DNA from: Daphnia pulex
Taxonomy: Eukaryota; Arthropoda; Branchiopoda; Diplostraca; Daphniidae
DNA: 64,000 nt
Direction of reading: 5' to 3'
Assembly: GCF_021134715.1 (NCBI RefSeq)
Contig: NC_060019.1
Location: 3,596,001 to 3,660,000, forward strand
How positions within the stretch are numbered: the stretch's first letter is position 1; the number at the start of each line of letters is the position of its first letter. Of the stretch, positions 35,695-45,960 are shown one piece after another. Position numbers and translations under genes: made by a program. The notes under the pieces were generated by a model, which saw only the letters and a program-made list of their open reading frames with translations, was not told where the DNA came from and made no database searches.

Positions 35695-36093
35695 TGTTGG
35701 TCACGATAATTTGAACACACTCCACTAGGTGGCCTTCGTGCATGTGTGTACGTTCGTGTGTGTGACGTCTGTGTGCGTCTATAGAAACGAATGTAAAACG
35801 TCGTAGTTGAAGCTGTGTAAATCAGAAGAGTCTCTCTCTCAGGGACTTACTCCATTTTAATCAAGTGAAAGTGATTACCGCTGTGTTTGTGTGTTATACT
35901 AAAGGTATGAAATAAGTGTGTCGCTTTTTGTATTAATGTGTATTTGTGTAATGCTTGTGTGTGTAGCACGTCTACGTATAATGAGTGATGCCCTAACGTT
36001 GAAGGCAGAGAGGAGCCCACATACTGTTTGTGATGGCTGGTCTGAATAAAGAAAGATACTAATGAAACACCCTTGTTAATTCTAACACCAACA
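35695..36093 (+). repeat. 5' LTR of gag-only Copia-type element
   Basis: 399 bp, begins TGTTGG and ends CCAACA. It matches 37195-37593 at all but about seven positions (98%). It contains AATAAA near 36046. It is followed directly by GGTTATGGGCCCAG, the internal-tRNA-iMet primer-binding site used by Copia elements. Confidence 0.95.
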
Positions 36094-36132
36094 GGTTATG
36101 GGCCCAGTACCTAGGAACCAGAATAACACAAG

Positions 36133-37089
36133 ATGGCAAGTTCAACAGAGGAGAAGAGCATGAAAGCTGTCCAGTTCAACGGCAGCAACTTTGCTGTTTG
36201 GAAGTTCAGCATCTTCCTCAAACTGAAACTAAGAGGTTTAGCCCCAATCGTGGAAGGCTCGAAACCAAAACCAATCAATGGTGAACCAAAAGATATTGAC
36301 AGATGGGTGAAAGATGACACTCACGCCATGAGACATATATTTGAAACCTGCAACGAGGAACAGCAGCAGAATCTCCTCACCTGTGAAACCTCCCATGACA
36401 TGTGGCTCTCAATCACGAGTCAACATCAGCAAGGCACAGCAGAGAGAAGACAATCTCTTAATCAGTCTTTCTTAAATTATAAATTCAAATCCGAACATTC
36501 CGTTCGCGCTCATGTTGAGTCCATCAAACTGCTAGCCAAGAACTACAGCGATGCCGGAGGCATTATCGACGACGCCCAGATTTGTAACAAGGTGTTAACA
36601 TCATTACCTCCGAGCTACGATCACTTCCGAACATCATGGGAGTGCATGACTGACGTCGACAAAACCCTGATTGCTCTCATGACTAAGCTATGCAGCCAAG
36701 AGGAGAGACTCAATCTCAGAACCGGTGGACAGAAAAGCTCCGACGACCTGGCCTTCTTCGGCGAAATTCCCGCTCATCAATCAACGTTCACTCACGCTCC
36801 CTCGCAGGACCGTGGCCACGGAAACCCTCAACGCTTTCAAGGAGGTAGAGGCCGACCAATCGAAGGCCGAAACTCTAGATTCGAAGATTCAAATGTCTCG
36901 TCACGGAAGAGAGGACGATGCAACAATTGCGGTCGCCCGGGTCACTGGGCAGACGACTGTTGGGACGATCCGTACGACGAACCATACAACCCCAGCTGGA
37001 AACCCAAGGAAGCATCGTTAGCCACCGTCGATCTTTCATGGCGAAAGGAGAAACCAGCTCCGCAACAAGTGTCGAACGACTTAAATTAA
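36133..37089 (+). CDS. gag: Copia-type Gag polyprotein with zinc knuckle
   Basis: One uninterrupted 318-residue ORF. The N-terminal half is the UBN2-type Copia gag fold (FNGSNFAVWKFSIFLKLK, CETSHDMWLSI, LNYKFKSEHSVRAHVESI, LTSLPPSYDHF). A Gly/Arg-rich linker leads to a CCHC knuckle CNNCGRPGHWADDC near residue 265. It would package element RNA into particles. The intact frame and 98% LTR identity suggest fairly recent insertion. It ends normally with a stop well before the 3' LTR. Confidence 0.93.
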   Translation: MASSTEEKSMKAVQFNGSNFAVWKFSIFLKLKLRGLAPIVEGSKPKPINGEPKDIDRWVKDDTHAMRHIFETCNEEQQQNLLTCETSHDMWLSITSQHQQGTAERRQSLNQSFLNYKFKSEHSVRAHVESIKLLAKNYSDAGGIIDDAQICNKVLTSLPPSYDHFRTSWECMTDVDKTLIALMTKLCSQEERLNLRTGGQKSSDDLAFFGEIPAHQSTFTHAPSQDRGHGNPQRFQGGRGRPIEGRNSRFEDSNVSSRKRGRCNNCGRPGHWADDCWDDPYDEPYNPSWKPKEASLATVDLSWRKEKPAPQQVSNDLN

Positions 37090-37194
37090 ATTAATTCAAA
37101 GTTACTTCTTCTTACACCCTTCTCTCTTTCATCCAATCATTGTTCTTTTGTTTCAGGGGAAGTATCGCTTAAGAGTGTTTAAATTAAGGGGAAG

Positions 37195-37593
37195 TGTTGG
37201 TCACGATAATTTGAACACACTCCACTAGGTGGCCTTCGTGCATGTGTGTACTTTCGTGTGTGTGACGTCTGTGTGCGTCTATAGAAACGAATGTAAAACG
37301 TCGTAGTTGAAGCTGTGTAAATCAGAAGAGTCTCTCTCTCAGGGACTGACTCCATTTTAATCAAGTGAAAGTAATTACCGCTGTGTTTGTGTGTTATACT
37401 AAAGGTATGAAATAAGTGTGTCGCTTTTTGTATAAATGTGTATTTGTGTAATGCTTATGTGTGTAGCACGTCTACGTATAATGAGTGATGCCCTAACGTT
37501 GAAGGCAGAGAGGAGCCCACATACTGTTAGTGATGGCTGGTCTGAATAAAGAAAGATACTAATGAAACGCCCTTGTTAATTCTAACACCAACA
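37195..37593 (+). repeat. 3' LTR of gag-only Copia-type element
   Basis: Same 399 bp length as the 5' LTR with about seven substitutions and no indels, preceded by the polypurine tract. Confidence 0.95.
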
Positions 37594-38147
37594 ATATTTT
37601 TAATAATTCTTCTCTAAAACACTAAAGAATTCAATGCCCAAGCCGGCGGAGTTCGACAAAGCGGCCCGATCCATAGTCGCTTATTTCCCCATAGCAAAGG
37701 ACTTTTCAAGCACCACGGATAAAATTGTATATTCGTCGTGGTATGACGGCAATTCCAATGTTGGCCGTCTATTAAATTATGTAAGAGACCGCAGATCAAA
37801 CAAAAAAAAAAAGGAGCAGTCGTTCGTAGCTACACAAATGGATGGATTGATAGATAGCCCGGATCTTCCACAACTATCTGTTCTACACTGAGCTCATCAA
37901 TAGCTTCTGTAACTGAATCCAATGAAGCATTAGTAATTTCACTTTATAATTCTTCTGCTGGAACATCAATTGAATATTCCGTGGATCGAGAAATTTCTAC
38001 CCGGATTTATCGGGGGTAGTTCAGCAAACGTAGACCTTAAATGATGGTGTCCAGGCGTAACTAGGAATTACTGTTGGAGATGAGTTGGAGATCAAGTACA
38101 AATAACAATTTAAAAAAATCGTTTAGATGGTTATAATCTATCCGGGT

Positions 38148-39060
38148 TTAAGACGAGAAGATAAGACTGGATCTCGTGGTGGTAGTATCTGCTACCCCCA
38201 AAAAGCTGTTGCTAGAGCGGACTAACAATATGATGGGTTTAAATGATTCGATGAAACCCTCGGCCAGAGATTTAGCCGTAGCTGTCCCGATCGCTCTACC
38301 GAAAATTTCCCCGACATCTTGCCCACTTTCCTCTCCAGTAACTTTTTTCATCGCAGCCGTGATATTGTCTTCCACTATTCTGCAGATAATCACACTGACA
38401 TTATTTCGAATGGCATCTTTTACTCCTTAACAGTGTAATAAATTTCAGACAACTCATCTTCAAATTCCTCTTTGTTTTCTAGATAACAATTAGTTAGAGC
38501 TAGTGTAAACTAAATTATATAACTTATTTTAGGTAACAGTTTTCTTACTATTTCCTGTTTTTTCCATAATGTGTTCGAATGGCCGGATGGAAATCTAGAA
38601 AGTACCACTACCAGATACGTAGTTTATGTATCTTTAATTTTTATGTTCTTCTTCACCTTTTTGCTCATCGAGTAACATACATTTTTTAAAATATAATTAT
38701 GAAGCACATGGAAAACTTCCTCTTGCTTTACGTTCTTCATCAAGGTGGTCTGTATTTTCTCTTTCGGAAATAACTTACTTTCGGACATGCTTTTGGAAGA
38801 ACTCTGACCGTTCACACGGCCATAAAGAGTTTGGATAATTAGAGAAACTACTAGAGTAACCGATTCCTGTTAAATTCCTCTCCTAATACTTCTTTCATAA
38901 ATTTCATGTTGGTGTTTTCCTTTACTTTTCTTGTTATGGAGTCACTGATATTTTTGTATGGTCTCAATCGCCACATTGCAAATTTCATCACGATTTACGT
39001 GCTTCTTCATGGCGGTCTTGATTTCGTCTTTAACAATGTTACAAGCTTCCTCGTATTTAG
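38148..39060 (-). pseudogene. Exon-like helical fragments, unrecognised
   Basis: Three - strand segments look related: about 39055-38950 (IVKDEIKTAMKKHVNRDEIC), 38770-38625 (EKIQTTLMKNVKQEEVFHVL) and 38425-38150 (VEDNITAAMKKVTGEESGQD). Each has a 'V-x-I/x-T-A/L-M-K-K/N-V' helix, suggesting a repeat-containing gene with one repeat per exon. Splice sites are not clear. Function unknown. Confidence 0.3.
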
Positions 39061-39077
39061 CATCCAATACGTCTTAT

Positions 39078-39125
39078 GACATTGTAGAATTTCTTAAAAT
39101 GAGTTCTAAGAAATTCTACAATGTC
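39078..39125. repeat. Perfect 19-bp stem palindrome at the Copia RT break
   Basis: GACATTGTAGAATTTCTTA (39078-39096) and its exact reverse complement (39107-39125) flank a 10-base loop. The right arm belongs to the Copia RT frame; similarity to RT stops at the left arm. Confidence 0.9.
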
Positions 39126-41480
39126 AGTATGTACTCCGGGAATGTTGCTACAAACAAGTCAGTCGTCGACGTATATTACGAGAATAGTGTACTCTCCTCC
39201 TGGAGAGGTGCGGTAATTCACGCATGGATCGTAGAGACATCCATTGAAGTTTAACTGCAGGATTGCATCATCAAACTTGCTGTACCAACACCGCGATGCT
39301 TGTTTGAGGCCATATAATGGTTTTAAGAGGCGACATACCCAGTTTTATTTGCCTGGAATGACGTAGCCTTCGGGTTGTTGCAAGTAGAGTTCTTCTTCCA
39401 ATTCTCCATAAAGGAAAGCGGTTTTAATGTCGAGCTGAATCATTTCAAGGGCCTGCAATGCGACGATAGCAAGAACTAGTCGGATACAGTAGTGCTTAAC
39501 CACTGGTGCATATGTGTCCAAATAGTCGACACCGAATAGCTGCGCGTAGCCACAAGCAACAAGTCGCGTCTTGTATCTGGGTTCAACATCTTTGTACCCT
39601 GGCTTGTAATCAAGCACCCATTCTGCCTTAATGGCTTTTCTTTCGGCAGGAAGTTGCACAATCCTCCAAGTGTTGTTTTCCATCAATGACTGGAATTCAT
39701 CTTCAATTTCTGCTTTCCAGAGAGAAGCTTCCCGGCATGTAGTAGCATCTTTATAGCTGATTGGAATGTACGGTTCAATGGTAAGCACACTGAGTGGAAT
39801 GAAAGGTTTCGAGGGATCATGGTCCAACATCATTGCGCTCAAGGCCGTATCCAAGTTAGCATCCTCGTCATCATCGGATGATGGCAATACTTTAGACAGT
39901 TTCATCTTCTTAGTGTACTTTGGAGTTCGGGTTGACCTGTGGAGGCAGGGAGCATTTTCAGGCGGTATAATTTGCTGAGGTAATTCAGCTTCAATTCCGG
40001 TAGCTTCAGCTGGATTTTCACCAATAAGCAGTGCTTTCTTCGCAAAAACATCTTTAACTGGTAGGTCATTGTGTGCAGCCATTTTGAAATCGTTGTTGTT
40101 AACATCTGCTTCATTCGGAGCGAATTCATCGATGACTGGCGCTTGGATATGGATAGAAAATGGAATGTTTTCGTCCGGCAAGGCTTCACCGATATCCATA
40201 GGCTCATCCATGTTGTTTTGATTCTGAATGAAAGATGAGAATTTTAGTTGTATTTTATGTGATATTAGTAAAGTCAGGTTGGTTGCTTACCTGTTCAGTT
40301 TGATGGTATTTAAATGGGCCAAGAGGAGAATCAATGAGGGAAGCCATTGCAGTTGGATTGTTAATTTATTTACATTCCTGCTAATGATAACTTTGCGTTC
40401 GGAGGGGATGTAGACTCGGTATCCCTTTTGATTCAAATCAAAGCCGACGAGCATTCTTTCAACGGACTTTTTCTCTAGTTTTTATCGCTCTTGATCTGTG
40501 ATGAAGAAAAAAGTCCTTGAGCCAAAGACCTTGATGTTTGATACATCGGGTTTAATCTTATAGAAAAGTTCAAATGGTGTTGCGATCGAGTCCTTAGAAG
40601 GGACCCTATTTAGAATTTAGACCGCGTAAGCTACAGCTTCACTCCGTAACCATAGAGGAGCGTTACTTGAGTGGATCATGCTCCGGTCTGATTCCATGAC
40701 TGTCCGATTTGCCCGTTCTGCAGCTCCGTTTTGGGCTGGAGTGTGAGGACAACTTGATTCGTGGCGAATTCCTCTCTCTTCATGGTAGCGCTTAAATTCA
40801 GTGTTATTCTATTCACCATCACCGTCAGTCCTAAGTGTTTAAATGTCTTTCCCGGTCTGGTTTTTTTACGAGGGCTGCGAACAGTCGAAAATAAGCAAAG
40901 ACTTCATATTTCTTTTTCATGAAGTAAATAGTGACAAACCCAGTGAAATCTTCCTTGTAGATGACGAAGTAGCGTGCACCTCCCATAGAGGTGTATGACA
41001 TTGGGCCACACACATCGGAGTGAATCATTTCCCCAATTGAAAACGTTTCCCGTCTTCCATCAGGAAAAACAAGTCGATGCATCTTGCTATTGGCAAATCC
41101 ACTGTATTGGTGAGCGTTGCCTTCTGTTTCAACGTCACGTGGGTAAGGTCAATCAACTATGTTCTTCTTGAACATCCGCCGGATTGTCGTCATGTTGACA
41201 TGCTCTTAGCGTCAATTTGCAATAGGGGTACAATCAAGTAGTTCTGCTGCCTTTCCCAAGTCTTCGACGATAACTTTGGTACTGACGTGGAGATGGTAGA
41301 GAGTACGCCCAGCTCTTTCGCCAATAAACACTAGCGAATTTTCATTGTGGATGCTCAATTGATTATCGATAAATTAAACGGTCATCCCTGCTTCAGTTGC
41401 AGCGACTATTGAAAACAAATGCGTGCTCAATTTTGGCAAAAAAGCAACATTTTGAACGATCACATTATTTTCAATCCCTT
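39110..41480 (-). pseudogene. pol: Decayed Copia pol (integrase and reverse transcriptase)
   Basis: Reading right to left: a pre-integrase segment (LSTHLFSIVAATEAG), integrase core (IHSDVCGPM, HTPAQNGAAERANRTVMES), then a 288-residue open block at 40211-39345 holding Copia reverse transcriptase (YKTRLVACGYAQ, QLDIKTAFLYGELEEELYLQ). RT continues after a stop to LLKPLYGLKQASRCWY and YVDD, which is followed at once by a TGA (39159-39161). Several in-frame stops and missing gag, RNase H and LTRs show it is dead. It lies about 1.5 kb from the gag-only element in opposite orientation. Confidence 0.9.
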
Positions 41481-42284
41481 CAATCTGTTTCCATTAGAAA
41501 TAGGAGAAATTAATTAATGCCACTTTATGAAGATTGGTTTCGTTTAAATCACCTGTATATCCAGACGGACAGGACAGACGGATCACAGAAGGGTGGAAAA
41601 AGTAGAGACGGGTCCTACTTACTTTACTCCTACTACGGATAAAATTGGGAAATAAAAGGAAAGGGGTAATGTAAAAAAAATATTATCTTTCTGCCCCTAC
41701 TACTGCTCTTTGTCTGTCTTTCGCTTTCTTATACGCTATCTAGAATTTTGTTATCGACTAGACCTACCGCAGCTTTTCCTACAACATGATTGGTTTACAT
41801 TAAGATAGCACACAAAGTATAAAACAAAATAAAAACTTAACATTTTCCTAGTGAATAATGCTGGTTTTCTGTAAGCATAATTTCTGAACAAGGCTATGTT
41901 TATAAAGCATCCATCCATCCATGCTGCAGCAATAAATTCACTGATTTCAGTAGAGAACAGCAATAAAATTAGGAATCTGAAGAAAATATGTAATGGTAGA
42001 TGATATGTCTCATCAACAATTGTAAAAGTTATTGTTCAATGTTACCTGCATTTTTTGTTATAGATTTTTCCTGAAACATAGAATATGAATGTACATATAT
42101 ATGTATTTCATGGAAACATGACAACGACATATAGCAATGTGAGTATGAGAGCAAAGATCGATATAATGACAAGATAAAAAATATTCTGGTTTTCGACTGG
42201 TAAATATAATAAAAAAGACTAGTAAATGCAATGAAAAGAGAGCGTGAGAGGCTAGTGAGGAAATGAAAAAAGCGAAGGTTATGG
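41481..42284. other. No gene seen
   Basis: AT-rich spacer between two transposon remnants. No coding motif on either strand. Confidence 0.4.
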
Positions 42285-42985
42285 TGAGGGCTAAATAGGA
42301 GGAGGCTCGTCGTCCTCATCGCGTTTGCCACGAATATGACGGGAGATGATGGCTGTTGAGCCCTGGATGACCATGAGCTGGCACTTCCTCCGTAGACGTG
42401 TCCAGGCAGAGGGCTGGATTCCAAGGGTGGCAGTGACTGCATTATTGGACGGTAGCCAGGAACCGAGTGCCCCGATGACGAAGGGGAGCGTGAGTCCAAG
42501 ACAGCTGTATTTCTCCACCTTCCTGGCAAATCCAGCGTGCAGCGACTCAGGTGCATCGAAGGTGATGGTGAGGTCAATGATGATGTTAGGAGCAGATGAG
42601 GTAACGACTATGTCCGGCCTGAGGGTGGAGTTTTCAAAAACTCTGTTGACGCGGGACGTGTGGCCAGATCTACTGATGGTCTTGACTATTTCGGCCAGTA
42701 TTGAGTCGTGACGACGGCCGACGGCTGGCAGGTTGTTGCGGCAGTGGCTGGTAACGTAGAAAGTGGACTCCACATCTACCTTGCACCTGCGACATTTTGT
42801 GTTGGGAGCTGCCAGACCAGGAGTGCCAAAGAGAGGCAGAATTCCAAGACTTCTCTTGTGTAGGAGGCTCCATTCGTCAAAGGAGAGGTTGGTGTTGCAT
42901 GAAGTGAGCCAGGCGATGTCGTTAGAGTTGTCCAGTGTGAGACCTCTCGCTGTTCGGTGACGGTTGCGCCAGGACGACGGGATTC
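42285..42985 (-). pseudogene. R2-like non-LTR retrotransposon 3' fragment
   Basis: One frame reads RGLTLDNSNDIAWLTSCNT, a zinc knuckle-like CRRC ... HC, RRHDSILAEIVKTI, RPDIVVT and IIIDLTITFD ... KVEKYSCL, and stops at 42291. This is the restriction-like PD-D endonuclease module at the C-terminus of R2/R4/NeSL-type elements. Reverse transcriptase is absent, so it is a 5'-truncated copy, the usual outcome of target-primed reverse transcription. It ends sharply at about 42986 against a hAT fragment. Confidence 0.8.
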
Positions 42986-42986
42986 A

Positions 42987-43274
42987 AAAATTATTGACGC
43001 CTTTTGCAAATAAAACCACATTGATAAAGATACTAATGTTTTGCAATATTGGTTAGGAAGAAAGAATTCCAATCCAGTACTCTTTCAATTGTCACAAATT
43101 TTTCTTTCTATTCCTGCAACTCAGGTTAGCGTTGAGCAACTATTTTCATTATTAAAATTTATACTGTCTTCAAAGCGTCCCCAAATATCAGAAGAGTTGT
43201 TAAATAATGTTCTTATTATTAGAGAAAATAAGCTTTTCATATTTTTGGCATGGAATCAGGCAGAAAATAAATGA
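42987..43274 (+). pseudogene. hAT transposase C-terminal dimerisation fragment
   Basis: The frame has QYWLGRKNSNPVLFQLSQI, FLSIPATQVSVEQLFSLL and a final IRENK, the hATC signature (W..., LSIPAT-S-E--FS, R--L). One in-frame stop sits near 43012. The rest of the transposase is missing. Confidence 0.8.
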
Positions 43275-45960
43275 ACAAGTTAGAAGTTGAAACCACATTG
43301 CCGTTCTAAATCCCATTTTTCCATTTCAAATCTCGTGCTCTTCACCCTTCCCATAAACCAACTCAGAATTGCATTTTGAATTGTCTAACTCTTTCTTTAG
43401 TTTCAAATTCACTGCAGAATTGGGGTTGAAACGGAAAGAACAAAGAATTCATGCGAAATTTGTTTTGAAAATAATGCCCCCATGCATGCAAGTGAATAAG
43501 AATTCAACTTAAAAACTGAATCATTCGACACACTGCAACTGAACGCGGAAGAATAAACAAATCTGTGTTGGTGGTTATTGCTGCACATCTTTCAAATTTC
43601 ATAACCTCTTTATAATAATGTAATCAACACAAAACTTAAGTTCACGATAGAATGAAAGATTTTTTGAAGAGTATAAGTGATACAATTGAATTGCAAGTCC
43701 AAGCTGCATTAAAAAAGAAAATTATTTTTGAATATAAGCTTTTAAGTAATACGTAACGGACATTACCTGTAATGGACATTGCAGTTTTTGAGAAAAAGCC
43801 TGTTGCATTATTGCTTGCGTATTTGAAGGTATTTTATTCAAATTTTTCACTTTCAATATTTTTGGAAAAGAATCCTTGCAAGGAAACTGGCCCAAACCCC
43901 AACGTTTCTTCGTGGAAACTTTGATGGGAGAAAATTTCATAAATTTCATTGTTTGTTTTTCACAATTTTAATTTTGGTGTAGATTAATTTGGCTGCCGTT
44001 GAAATGATTCTTATTATCTCTTCTTTAATATCCGAACTTGATTGTTTACTACGGAATTTGTGTACAATGTCAGGTAGAATTTAAAAAGTATTGAAATCTT
44101 CCTCGCCTAATCTCTCAGCTTTTTCTATTTGATTTCCGTAATGTTCAAGTAACTTTTTTTTACAATAAACTTTGGAGTATGCTTCACCACAAAATGATTG
44201 CATTTTTTTACACAATCCACTAATTGTGAAAACTTCATTTTCAATATCTTCTTAAGTTTTAATAGTTTGATGAAACAATGATAGTTTTTCTTCATCTGTA
44301 ACAACCCCATTACTTTTACGTTTAATTCCTAATTGTTTTTTTCAACAGAAATGAAAGAATTGTTTTTTTTTTCTTGAATGGAAATTTACATTGAAAACGA
44401 TGTGATAATGTTGTCCTGCAGCAGTACAGTCTTGGATGTTTCAGAAGACTTCCATGGCCCATGTATCATTTCTCTCATTGCAAATTTTTACGATGGTTTC
44501 TTGAAAACCTTTTTTTTGTAACACCATAAATGTTTTCCTTGTAACTTTTCGTGTTAATTTTAAATCTAAAAAAGTTTCAACTCTCAATTAAAGAGCTCCT
44601 TGTTGAATCCACATCACTATTATCACAATCATATTTGGTCAAGTTTGTTTGTGTTTTCTTTATGAACAGATCAATACTGAGTTTGCTTACATAATTCGTT
44701 CTACATATCTCGTGAACAACTGTTTTTCTGTAAAATGCAGTAGTGAATAAATGTTGTCTCTTCTTGCTTCACTTGAACGTTGAAGTGATTCATATCCTTT
44801 TTTGTCAATGACACTAAATTTTTCTAACTACCTTGCAAGTTGCACAAAACACATTTCAAAAGATCACTTTTCAATTTTTTGCAGATGATAACAATAATAT
44901 ATACGAACAATGTTGTTTGTGTTACATTTGAAAATATAGCATAAAAATCTCTATAGCAGAATACTTCATTTGAAACAGGAAAAAAATGAAGCTCTACTTC
45001 GTTCAATGCGGGTGTGAATGAAACACGAGTTGATTTTAAATTTTAAGAAAATTGGGGTTAAAATTTACTTTTATATTTTTAAACAATTCCTCTTCCACAA
45101 AATCCTTCACTAGGATTGTTTAACACAATACACTGATGAAAACAAGACTTTAACGGGGGAGGGGGATTATAGTTTATTAGCGAAAACGATTTTTGCTGCC
45201 GTCATTTTCCCATAAGCACCGTGTAAAACATGGACGCAGAAATCGGGTTTAAAAAGGGGAGGCGGGGGTACTTTTTAATTTTGATCATTTTACAACTCGC
45301 GGAAATAAAAATATGTATACATATTAAAAAATGTGTAACAAGCAATAAAGTTTACTTTTCAAAAAATCAATTATTTTGTATTTAACAACTAAAAATGACA
45401 TTATAAAAATACACTTATTTTTAAATTGAAATGTTAGTAAATATTAAAATTTTCGGGGAGGGTTTTGGGAGAACCCTGACAAAGTTAGGAAAAATAAAGC
45501 CAACCAAAAAAAATCGCAATTTGTTTGAGGTTAACCTTTCCTTTTCGGCTATTCTGACCGGACTACTGGCTCTACGGTGATCATGAAGACTGGATGAATA
45601 TTTTTTTAAATAAAGGAGACGCTGAGCAAGAGGCTACTTTTTGTTGCCTATCGTCACAAGCTATCCTGGATGGAGCAACTAGTAAAAAGCCTTTTACGCC
45701 AGGCTTTTGCCACTTGTTCCTGAGAACACAAAACGTTTCTAGTGAGCTGTACATACTGACTAGGACCTAGATTATCACGGATCTTGGTGTTGAAATTGGC
45801 ACCCAAGATCCACCTAAAATTCTTGAACCTCATACCTTTATATGTCTTCATCTGTAAGCGGTCGACATCTTTTAGAAAATTTCTATAAGTTTATCAAGAA
45901 CAACGTGCAAGGCCAAGACATATAAAAGAAAGTATGGATGAGCAACATAATACTCTAGTC
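43275..45960 (-). other. Decayed element DNA, 2.7 kb
   Basis: A - strand frame near 44240-44090 reads GLCKKMQSFCGEAYSKVYCK and continues, with frame changes and stops, into IVHKFRSKQSSSDIKEEII ... STAAKLI. The 'IIxTAAKLI' segment is one I associate with uncharacterised invertebrate transposon ORFs. No intact domain or terminal repeat is found. A (GGGGGA) patch lies near 45155-45165. Confidence 0.3.

Larger units (their letters stand above)
35695..37593 (+). mobile_element. 1.9 kb LTR retrotransposon carrying only gag (TR-GAG type)
   Basis: The order is LTR, Copia-type primer-binding site at 36094, a single gag ORF, a polypurine tract (AAGGGGAAG) and LTR. There is no protease, integrase or reverse transcriptase between the LTRs, so any movement must use pol in trans. 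The flanking 5-mers are ATAAT and ATATT, a 4/5 match that may be a decayed target-site duplication. The element lies in the intron 35642-37627 of the unknown gene. Confidence 0.9.
33058..37891 (+). pseudogene. Unknown repeat-rich gene, interrupted by insertions
   Basis: Inferred exons are 33058-33169, 33243-33800, 33857-34123, about 35481-35641 and 37628-37891, joined in compatible phases (1, 1, 1, 0). Exon 1 is basic (VEKRSRKPASRYSLESEPKR). Exon 2 has two near-identical 39-residue repeats containing SHRRRSVSPLPGVSNNYHHG, then SAKSAVNS repeats. Exon 3 is acidic but has an in-frame TAG at 33958-33960. Exons 4 and 5 carry a compact region (RDIIRENC, LSKSDRSSINNAVRKWL, then PAEFDKAARSIVAYFP, GRLLNYVRDRR) like uncharacterised arthropod proteins. 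The end of the TIR element abuts exon 4 where its acceptor should be, and a gag-only LTR element fills the next intron. Probably a decayed gene; function unknown. Confidence 0.45.

Noticed and set aside
42346..42711. 121-codon plus-strand ORF
   Set aside because: Shadow of the R2-like endonuclease frame on the other strand, which carries recognisable motifs.
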